NCBI GenBank assembly: GCA_023229065.1
Contig: JALNZZ010000102.1
Location: 1 to 7,606, forward strand
Direction of reading: 5' to 3'
Length of the DNA stretch: 7,606 bases
Source of the DNA: Porticoccaceae bacterium
Lineage (GTDB): Bacteria > Pseudomonadota > Gammaproteobacteria > Pseudomonadales > Porticoccaceae
The notes under the pieces were generated by a model. The model was not told the DNA's origin and did no database searches. It saw only the letters and a list, made by a program, of their open reading frames with translations. Below are positions 1 to 5,449 of the stretch, in pieces. The translations under genes and the position numbers were made by a program. Positions within the stretch are counted from its first letter, which is position 1; each line of letters starts with the position of its first letter.

Positions 1-1232
1 CCGGGCTGGAGGTTGTGCTCGCTATGGTGGCACCGGATATCCGCGACAACAGCTTGTCGGCAGGGCCTCAGCCCGAGTTCGACAGCGCCGAGCTGGCACA
101 GTGGGATGAGGCCTGGCAGGCGTGGGAAGGGTTCGCTAGCTGGCTGATTCCCACGTTGGCAGAGCCGGCCGGCCCAGAGCTGCGAGAGGTGCTGGTGGAG
201 ATCCTGTTCGATGCCAGACACCAGCTGCGCGATGCCTTGGTGGATGGACCACCGCGCTCTGGAGGAGAGGAGCGAGACCCGGTGCGCGATCTGTTTCTGT
301 CCACTTGGGCACGGTTGGCGCCTTTGCTTGGCAGTGGCGTCGACCAGCTGTCCCTGCCCGGTGCCGACTTGCTGCAGCTGGCTGCTTTCATCAGCGCTGC
401 CGACGCTCTGCAGGCCCTCGACACCGCTGCTCCCCATTTGGGGGTGAGTATCGACCAGCACACCCTGCGAGTGCTGGCGAGAATGCTGGTGCCAGAGGTC
501 AGTGATCAAGCGTTGGCCTATCACACGGCCGTCGATCCTCGTTTGCGACAATTGCTCGGGCTAGCACCCGCTCTGGAGGTGCCGACGCGCAGCCCTCTGC
601 CTTTTCTATGGGTGATCCCACGCGCCGAAGCGGCGCTTATCGATAGCACGTTGGTGAAAAGCCTCACTGGCTGGGTACCGGAGCGCAACGAGGTCGATGA
701 ATATTTGCAGGCAGTAGAAAAGCTGCTGGATGCCAGTATCCGCGTCGAGCGGGAGAAGGGCAAAGTGCCGGTGGAATTCATGCGGGTCTACGAAGACCTG
801 GTGCGCGCCACCGCGTGGCAGGAAAGCTGCTGGCGCCAGTTTGTCAGCCGTGAGGGACGAGTGCAGCCGATCCAGTCACCCGCTGGTGCTGTAGGGCTGA
901 TGCAGATCAACAAGCATGTGTGGCGAGGAATCTATGACCTCGAGGGGTTGCATGACAACATTGCTTATAATGCGCGGGCCGGTAGCGAAATCCTTACCCA
1001 CTATTTAGTGGACTACGCCATTAAGCGCGGGGAGCACACTATCAATGGCAACCCTGACGATCTGGCGCGGGCCACCTACGGGGTGTATAACGGTGGACCG
1101 CGGCATCTGACTCGTTACCGCAATCCCGATACTGGCCGGCACCTGCAAAGTATCGACAGGGCATTCTGGAACAAATACCAAGCGGTTCGCGAACAGGGCG
1201 CGGAAGCTGTACGGCAGTGTTATGGAGGATGA
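1..1232 (+). CDS. Lytic transglycosylase (SLT) domain protein, 5' end outside window
   Basis: The C-terminal part reads as a Transglycosylase SLT domain, the lysozyme-like fold that cleaves the MurNAc-GlcNAc bond of peptidoglycan. Counting from the GTG at 15, the signs are the catalytic Glu in AWQESCW (E270), GAVGLMQI (291-298), YNARAG (318-323) and TYGVYNGGP (354-362), in the usual order and spacing. The roughly 240 residues before it are rich in Leu, Ala, Asp and Glu, look helical and match no family I recognise. No signal peptide is visible, but the frame stays open upstream through GLEVV to the window edge, so GTG 15 or ATG 24 need not be the start and the true N-terminus is probably missing. 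The gene ends with TGA at 1230-1232 and converges on the UPF0149 gene. The SLT domain is secure; the exact role (cell-wall turnover or assembly of an envelope machine) is not. Confidence 0.8.
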   Translation, partial: GLEVVLAMVAPDIRDNSLSAGPQPEFDSAELAQWDEAWQAWEGFASWLIPTLAEPAGPELREVLVEILFDARHQLRDALVDGPPRSGGEERDPVRDLFLSTWARLAPLLGSGVDQLSLPGADLLQLAAFISAADALQALDTAAPHLGVSIDQHTLRVLARMLVPEVSDQALAYHTAVDPRLRQLLGLAPALEVPTRSPLPFLWVIPRAEAALIDSTLVKSLTGWVPERNEVDEYLQAVEKLLDASIRVEREKGKVPVEFMRVYEDLVRATAWQESCWRQFVSREGRVQPIQSPAGAVGLMQINKHVWRGIYDLEGLHDNIAYNARAGSEILTHYLVDYAIKRGEHTINGNPDDLARATYGVYNGGPRHLTRYRNPDTGRHLQSIDRAFWNKYQAVREQGAEAVRQCYGG

Positions 1233-1249
1233 CGCTTAAGCTGAGCGTC
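1231..1249. terminator. Small inverted repeat between convergent genes
   Basis: GACGCT (1231-1236) and AGCGTC (1244-1249) form a 6-bp stem with a 7-nt loop. It overlaps the stop codon of the SLT gene and fills most of the 23-bp gap to the opposing UPF0149 stop. There is no T-run on either side, so this is at best a weak bidirectional terminator. It is called because of its position, not its strength. Confidence 0.25.
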
Positions 1250-1255
1250 GCCGGC

Positions 1256-1894
1256 TCACTGCTCCTCTGCCAGTAGTTCCACAACGTCGCGACCAAAGTC
1301 AGCCAGAATGCGCATCCCGGTCCGGAACACTTCGATAGCTTCCTCGCAGGTCATTTGTTCGGCAACAGGAATGCCGTCGTGCTCTGCCAGGCTCTCCCGG
1401 GTTGCCGCGGGGTCGTTGAGCATCATGCCGGCGGTAATGGTGTTGTCGAACACATCGCCGAGGTCGCTGTTGATCTCGGCTACTTCCTCCAGCACTTCGC
1501 CCCACACCTCGTCGAGCCAGTCGAAGCCGATTAACACACCGTCGCAAAACTGGCGCAGCGCTTCAGTAGGTTCGTCGTCCTTGTCGAGTCTGCAACCCGC
1601 CGGCAGGGGGAGCTCGCTATCGGTAGAGAGAACGCGATCCCAGGCGGCCCTCAATTGGCCAAGTTGATCATTGAATGCCTCTGCGTCCGCAGCGGAGCGA
1701 AAAGCAGGTTGTGGCAACTCACCACTGGCATCGAGGAAGGCCAGCGGTGACCACTCATCGGTCTCAATGACATCCGGTGCCGACGCTATAGCCAGTGCGA
1801 GCCCAGACAAAGTGTAGGGAGGTAACACCTGGTTGCTGATATCAAAGCGTGATGCCAGGTCAGACAACTGCTGGTGATCGTAATCGAGCTGCAT
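1256..1894 (-). CDS. UPF0149 (YgfB/YecA-like) family protein
   Basis: A 212-residue acidic protein starting MQLDYDHQQLSDLASRF. It has two features of the UPF0149 family. The N-terminal helical part has a 'Y-TLSGLALAIASAPD' stretch followed by EWSPLAFL. The central core carries FCDGVLIGFDWLDEVWGEVL, matching the family pattern of a Phe-Cys/Gln-x-Gly-hydrophobic helix followed by Trp. The C-terminal Cys-rich SEC-C zinc tail of YecA is absent, so it resembles the YgfB branch. The molecular function of this family is poorly defined. I chose ATG 1894 over an in-frame ATG at 1963 because GGAG sits 7 nt upstream and the extra 23 residues are Arg/Cys-rich and unlike the family. It lies 115 bp downstream of the dehydrogenase on the same strand, so co-transcription is possible. 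Confidence 0.72.
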   Translation of the reverse strand: MQLDYDHQQLSDLASRFDISNQVLPPYTLSGLALAIASAPDVIETDEWSPLAFLDASGELPQPAFRSAADAEAFNDQLGQLRAAWDRVLSTDSELPLPAGCRLDKDDEPTEALRQFCDGVLIGFDWLDEVWGEVLEEVAEINSDLGDVFDNTITAGMMLNDPAATRESLAEHDGIPVAEQMTCEEAIEVFRTGMRILADFGRDVVELLAEEQ

Positions 1895-1901
1895 GGGAGT
1901 A

Positions 1902-1905
1902 CTCC
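1902..1905 (-). promoter_or_regulatory. Ribosome binding site of UPF0149 gene
   Basis: On the minus strand GGAG precedes ATG 1894 with a 7-nt spacer. It decides between this start and the in-frame ATG 69 nt upstream. Confidence 0.6.
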
Positions 1906-1929
1906 GCAAGGAGGCAGGAAGACAGCGGC

Positions 1930-1935
1930 ATGATA
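1930..1935 (-). promoter_or_regulatory. Possible -10 box for the UPF0149 gene
   Basis: On the minus strand TATCAT (5 of 6 to TATAAT) lies about 36 nt upstream of ATG 1894, inside the 115-bp gap after the dehydrogenase gene. No convincing -35 box is seen at 16-18 nt, so this is a weak candidate for an independent promoter; read-through from the dehydrogenase gene is equally possible. Confidence 0.2.
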
Positions 1936-1980
1936 CACCCAAACGGCGAGTACCATGCCACACGGAACGCGGTAATTTGT

Positions 1981-1995
1981 CCTGTCAGGAACAGG
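1981..1995 (-). other. Small hairpin after the dehydrogenase gene
   Basis: CCTGT and ACAGG form a perfect 5-bp stem around a 5-nt loop, 15 nt past the dehydrogenase stop codon. The sequence following it on the minus strand (ACAAATTACC) has no U-run, so it is not a standard intrinsic terminator. It could stabilise an mRNA 3' end or be chance. Confidence 0.2.
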
Positions 1996-2009
1996 GCTCA
2001 GCCTAACCC

Positions 2010-3209
2010 TTATAGCTTGTAATCCTCGATCACAGCCCAAGGCAGGCCATACCTGTTGAGGTCGTCCATAAAGGGATCGGGGTCCATCTGTTCCATATTC
2101 CACACGCCGGGCTTTTTCCACTTGCCTTCCAGCATCATTTTGGCACCGATCATGGCGGGCACCCCGGTGGTATAGGAGATAGCCTGGGAGGCGACTTCTT
2201 TGTAACAGTCCTGATGATCCTTGATTTGATAGACGTAAACAGTCTTTTCTTTGCCGTCCTTGATGCCGGTGACCACGCAGCCGATGCACGTTTTGCCCAC
2301 AGTGCGGGGGCCGAGGCTGGCGGGGTCGGGCAGCAGGGCGCGGAGGAACTGGATCGGTACGATTTGCTGGCCCTGGAACTCCACTGGCTCAATGCCGGTC
2401 ATGCCCACATTGCCCAACACCTCGAGGTGCTTGAGGTAGCTGTCGCCGAAACTCATCCAGAACTGGGCGCGCTTCAAGGTGGGGAAGTTCACCACCAGGG
2501 ATTCCAGTTCCTCGTGATACATGCGGTAGATATTGTAGGTGCCCACATCCTCGGGGCAAGTGAACTCCATTTTCTTCGACATGGCGGGGGTGGTGATGAA
2601 CTCGCCGTTTTCCCAGTGGCGGCACTCGGCGGTAACTTCGCGGATATTGATTTCCGGATTGAAGTTGGTGGCGAAGGGGTAGCCGTGGTTGCCGCCGTTG
2701 ACGTCAATGATGTCGAGGGTGTGGATCTCGTCAAAATAATGCTTGGCGATCCAGGCGGTGAAGACGTTGGTGGCACCGGGGTCGAAGCCGGAGCCGAGCA
2801 GCGCCATCAGGCCGGCTTGTTTGAACCTGTCACGGTAGGCCCACTGCCAGTGGTACTCGAACTTGGCGGTGTCCAGTGGCTCGTAGTTGGCAGTGTCCAG
2901 GTAATCGACACCCGCTTCGAGGCAGGCGTCCATGATGCTTAGATCCTGATAGGGCAGGGCCACGTTAATCACCAGCTCGGGGCGCTCGGCTTTCAACAGG
3001 GCGGCCAGTTCGGGCACATTGTCGGCATCGACCTGGGCGGTGCGGATGATACGGCCCTGCATTCTCTCCACATCGGCGGCGATGGCCTTACATTTTTCCT
3101 CGGTACGGCTGGCTAGCAAGATGTCGCTGAATACCTCGGGTAGCTGTGCACATTTGTGGGCGACGACGCCGCCAACACCGCCGGCGCCGATGATGATTAC
3201 TTTTGACAT
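2010..3209 (-). CDS. Carboxynorspermidine dehydrogenase-like reductase (saccharopine dehydrogenase superfamily)
   Basis: A cytoplasmic enzyme of 399 residues. In this family it makes a Schiff base between aspartate beta-semialdehyde and an amine and reduces it with NAD(P)H, giving a carboxylated triamine precursor of spermidine or norspermidine. It starts with a Rossmann nucleotide-binding motif, VIIIGAGGVGG (4-14), then LLASRTEEKC (31-40), whose Ser-Arg-Thr favours NADPH. Family stretches follow: VALPYQDL (83-90), LDTANYEP (104-111), LGSGFDPGATNVF (138-150), DVNGGNHG (169-176) and SYTTGVPA (345-352). ATG 3209 is chosen because AAGGAG sits 7 nt upstream; an in-frame ATG 45 nt further up only adds a basic tail. 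It follows speA by 73 nt, so the two are probably one operon. The amine substrate could be agmatine, putrescine or diaminopropane. Lysine-pathway saccharopine dehydrogenase is less likely, given the sequence and the speA neighbour. Confidence 0.85.
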   Translation of the reverse strand: MSKVIIIGAGGVGGVVAHKCAQLPEVFSDILLASRTEEKCKAIAADVERMQGRIIRTAQVDADNVPELAALLKAERPELVINVALPYQDLSIMDACLEAGVDYLDTANYEPLDTAKFEYHWQWAYRDRFKQAGLMALLGSGFDPGATNVFTAWIAKHYFDEIHTLDIIDVNGGNHGYPFATNFNPEINIREVTAECRHWENGEFITTPAMSKKMEFTCPEDVGTYNIYRMYHEELESLVVNFPTLKRAQFWMSFGDSYLKHLEVLGNVGMTGIEPVEFQGQQIVPIQFLRALLPDPASLGPRTVGKTCIGCVVTGIKDGKEKTVYVYQIKDHQDCYKEVASQAISYTTGVPAMIGAKMMLEGKWKKPGVWNMEQMDPDPFMDDLNRYGLPWAVIEDYKL

Positions 3210-3216
3210 GGTCTCA

Positions 3217-3222
3217 CTCCTT
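3217..3222 (-). promoter_or_regulatory. Ribosome binding site of the dehydrogenase gene
   Basis: AAGGAG on the minus strand, 7 nt before ATG 3209. It fixes this start against the in-frame ATG at 3254, which would place the strong site inside the coding region. Confidence 0.7.
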
Positions 3223-3282
3223 CTTGGTTGGCGGTGCGCGTTTCTGGCCGGCACTGCCTGTCGGTATCAGAGATGCTGAAAA

Positions 3283-5199
3283 TCAACGTTCGAAATAAGT
3301 GTAGCCCCGCAGGCTTTCACTAAAGGCGCCGAGCATCTGCTGGCGTTCGGCGACCGAAATACGGCCATCGCGCACAGCATTTTCAGCGGTTTCACGGAAG
3401 CGCCGGTAGAGGTTGTCGGGCTCATACTCTACATAGCTGAGCACGTCAGAGATGGTGTCGCCATGCATCTCGTGAACAAAGTCGAAGCTGCCGTCGCCAT
3501 TGATATGCACACTGGCCACGTTGGTGTCGCCGAACAGGTTGTGCAGGTCGCCGAGAGTCTCCTGGTAAGCGCCCACCAGGAATACCGCCAGATAGTACTC
3601 CTGATCGTGCTTGAGGGGGTGCAGGCGCAGGGTAGGCTTCTCACCGCTGGGGTTGGCGAAGCGGTCGATCTTGCCGTCGCAGTCGCAGGTGAGGTCGGCA
3701 ATGATGGCTTCCCGGCTGGGTTCCTCGTTGAGACGGTGGATGGGCATGACCGGGAAGGTCTGGCCGATGGCCCAGAAATCCGGCAGTGACTGGAACACGC
3801 TGAAGTTGCCGTAGTAGATGTCGGCGAGCTGCTCGGTGAGGTGCTCCAGCACAATAGGTACCCGGTCCAGCTCGGGGATCAGCTGGGCGATCCTCTGCAG
3901 TACCGCCAGGTAGTAATTCTCGCCGATAGAGCGCATACGCAGTTTGATTTCACCGCGGCGGAACTGCATACGCAGTGACTCCAGGTAATAAATGGCGTCG
4001 TTGTAGCACTCCTGGACGTTCTTGTGGGTGATGCTGTTCACCAGGGCGGCAAGGTTCTGCACCTCGTCGGGAGCGCCCTCTGGGGGCTCTTCCGGCAGCT
4101 GGTCGGGTTCGAAGTTGTTGACCGTGAGGACATTGAATAGCAGAACCGAGGTGTAGGCCACCGTGGCGCGGCCGGACTCGCTGACAATGGTGGGGTGGGC
4201 AATGCCCTCGGGGTCGAGGGACTCCTGGATGGCCTCCACCACGTCCACTGCGTACTCCTGCAGACTGTAGTTGCGGCTCTGTTGGGTGCCGCCGCGCGAG
4301 CCGTCGTAGTCCACCGCCAGACCGCCGCCGATATCGAGGTAGCCGAGAGGCGCGCCCTCCTCCACCAGGTCGATGTAATAGCGGCAGGCTTCGCGGATAC
4401 CGGTTCGGATGTTTTGAATGTTGGGGATCTGCGAGCCGAGGTGGAAGTGCACCAGGCTGAGGCAGTGCAGCATATCTGCGGCTTTGAGCAAGTCCACTGC
4501 TTCGATCAGCTGTTGGGTGTTGAGCCCGAACAGACTGCGGTCCCCGCTGTCTTCGCTCCAGTGGCCGTCCACCTTGGTGCCCAGTTTGAGGCGGGCGCCA
4601 ATCATGGGCTCGACACCGAGAAAGCGGCTGCGCTCGATAATCAGTGACATCTCTTCGGGCGTTTCCACAACAAACACGCAGGGCATACCGAGCTGGCGGG
4701 CGCGCAGGCCGAGGTCGATAAACTCCTCGTCTTTGTAGCCGTTGCAGACGATCAGGCTCTTGCGATCGCGCAGGATTGCCATGGCGATTAGCAGCTCCGC
4801 CTTGCTACCCGCTTCCAGGCCGTGGTGGTAGCGCTCGCCGAAGCGGGCAATCTCCTCAATGATATGGCTCTGCTGGTTGACCTTGATAGGAAATACGCCG
4901 CGATATACGCCGGTGTAGCCGGTGGCCTCAATGGCAGCCGCGAAGGCTTCGTTGATCTGGGTGATGGCGGCATCGAGGTGGTTCTCCACCCGCAGCAGTA
5001 CCGGCATGGTCAGTTCGCGCTGATGCAGGCCCTCGACGATGTCCAGCAGAGAGACGGCGTGCTTGGCCTCGCCGCCATTGACCATCACGGTCACCTCGCC
5101 GCATTCGGAAACGTCAAATAGTCCCGCTCCCCACTCACGGATACCGTAGTGTTCGGCGGCGATTTCGGAAGTCCAGGTCAGGGGGGTCTTGGTAGTCAA
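3283..5199 (-). CDS. speA: Biosynthetic arginine decarboxylase
   Basis: PLP-dependent decarboxylation of L-arginine to agmatine, the first step of agmatine-based polyamine synthesis. The protein is 638 residues, close to the usual length of SpeA. Landmarks in order: VFPIKVNQQ with the PLP-binding Lys (K106), HFHLGSQ (251-257), the phosphate-binding GGGLAVDYDGS (291-301), SESGR (340-344), and DLTCDCDGKID (502-512) with the Cys (C505) that in this fold class completes the neighbouring subunit's active site. GAYQE (543-547) and an intact C-terminus follow, so the gene looks functional. The start is TTG: no ATG or GTG lies between it and the in-frame TGA about 27 nt upstream, and GGAGGAG stands 6 nt before the TTG. 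The dehydrogenase gene follows by 73 nt, which points to a shared pathway. A structured 250-bp leader precedes it. Confidence 0.95.
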   Translation of the reverse strand: MTTKTPLTWTSEIAAEHYGIREWGAGLFDVSECGEVTVMVNGGEAKHAVSLLDIVEGLHQRELTMPVLLRVENHLDAAITQINEAFAAAIEATGYTGVYRGVFPIKVNQQSHIIEEIARFGERYHHGLEAGSKAELLIAMAILRDRKSLIVCNGYKDEEFIDLGLRARQLGMPCVFVVETPEEMSLIIERSRFLGVEPMIGARLKLGTKVDGHWSEDSGDRSLFGLNTQQLIEAVDLLKAADMLHCLSLVHFHLGSQIPNIQNIRTGIREACRYYIDLVEEGAPLGYLDIGGGLAVDYDGSRGGTQQSRNYSLQEYAVDVVEAIQESLDPEGIAHPTIVSESGRATVAYTSVLLFNVLTVNNFEPDQLPEEPPEGAPDEVQNLAALVNSITHKNVQECYNDAIYYLESLRMQFRRGEIKLRMRSIGENYYLAVLQRIAQLIPELDRVPIVLEHLTEQLADIYYGNFSVFQSLPDFWAIGQTFPVMPIHRLNEEPSREAIIADLTCDCDGKIDRFANPSGEKPTLRLHPLKHDQEYYLAVFLVGAYQETLGDLHNLFGDTNVASVHINGDGSFDFVHEMHGDTISDVLSYVEYEPDNLYRRFRETAENAVRDGRISVAERQQMLGAFSESLRGYTYFER

Positions 5200-5205
5200 C
5201 GGCAG

Positions 5206-5212
5206 CTCCTCC
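5206..5212 (-). promoter_or_regulatory. Strong ribosome binding site for the TTG start of speA
   Basis: GGAGGAG on the minus strand, 6 nt before TTG 5199. This near-consensus site supports the rare start codon. Part of it lies in the 10-bp perfect palindrome CTCCGCGGAG (5209-5218), which could pair and lower ribosome access. Confidence 0.75.
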
Positions 5213-5236
5213 GCGGAGATGGGTTGTCAGAAAGCA

Positions 5237-5265
5237 GCCGCTTGGGAACTGGGCTCACAAGCGGC
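5237..5265 (-). promoter_or_regulatory. 8-bp hairpin in the speA leader
   Basis: GCCGCTTG and CAAGCGGC form a perfect 8-bp stem with a 13-nt loop, about 38 nt upstream of the speA start. Read in the speA direction it is followed by TGCTTTCTG, a weak U-rich run. It could be a leaky terminator or attenuator, an mRNA-stabilising hairpin, or the terminator of fabY transcription. Confidence 0.35.
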
Positions 5266-5324
5266 GAAAAGGGGCGATATTCTGACGTTTTACAACACCA
5301 GATGGAAGGTTTTATGACAGACGG

Positions 5325-5351
5325 GGGGCTATTTAGTGCCCCTGGCGGGGC
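5325..5351 (-). promoter_or_regulatory. Two mutually exclusive stems in the speA leader
   Basis: Read on the minus strand, GCCCC (5351-5347), GGGGC (5342-5338) and GCCCC (5329-5325) lie in a row. The middle segment can pair with either neighbour: with the first it makes a 5-bp stem with a GCCA tetraloop, with the second a 5-bp stem around ACTAAATA. This is attenuator-like, but 5-bp G/C stems arise readily by chance. Confidence 0.25.
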
Positions 5352-5393
5352 GACTCGTCATTTTCGATGTTTCGTGCCCAGTATCCGGCTGCC

Positions 5394-5420
5394 ATTCTAC
5401 ACTGATGCGGAGAGTGGAAA
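5394..5420 (-). promoter_or_regulatory. Possible sigma70-type promoter for speA
   Basis: On the minus strand TAGAAT (5399-5394, 5 of 6 to TATAAT) follows TTTCCA (5420-5415, 4 of 6 to TTGACA) at a short 15-nt spacing. The flanking sequence is AT-richer than the coding DNA. A start near 5387 would give a leader of nearly 190 nt before the TTG. Confidence 0.2.
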
Positions 5421-5449
5421 ACCGAAAACTGAACACGAAAGTTACCATT

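Noticed and set aside
1786..2289. 167-codon minus-strand ORF between the dehydrogenase and UPF0149 genes
   Set aside because: It overlaps the coding ends of both neighbours in another frame, and no conserved motif is visible.
2214..2942. 242-codon plus-strand ORF
   Set aside because: It lies wholly antisense to the dehydrogenase gene, whose motifs are intact. The translation is low-complexity and rich in Val, Ala, Gly and His, as expected for the complement of GC-rich codons.
2010..3209. Lysine-pathway saccharopine dehydrogenase or homospermidine synthase
   Set aside because: Both share the superfamily fold, but the length, the GSGFDPGATNVF and GNHGYPFATNFNPE stretches and the speA neighbour fit the carboxynorspermidine-dehydrogenase group better.
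3210..3254. 15-residue N-terminal extension of the dehydrogenase
   Set aside because: The extension is basic and unlike the family, while AAGGAG is correctly spaced from ATG 3209, right at the Rossmann motif.
4195..4647. 150-codon plus-strand ORF antisense to speA
   Set aside because: It is fully inside speA, has no recognisable motif and no good ribosome site, so it is a compositional shadow.
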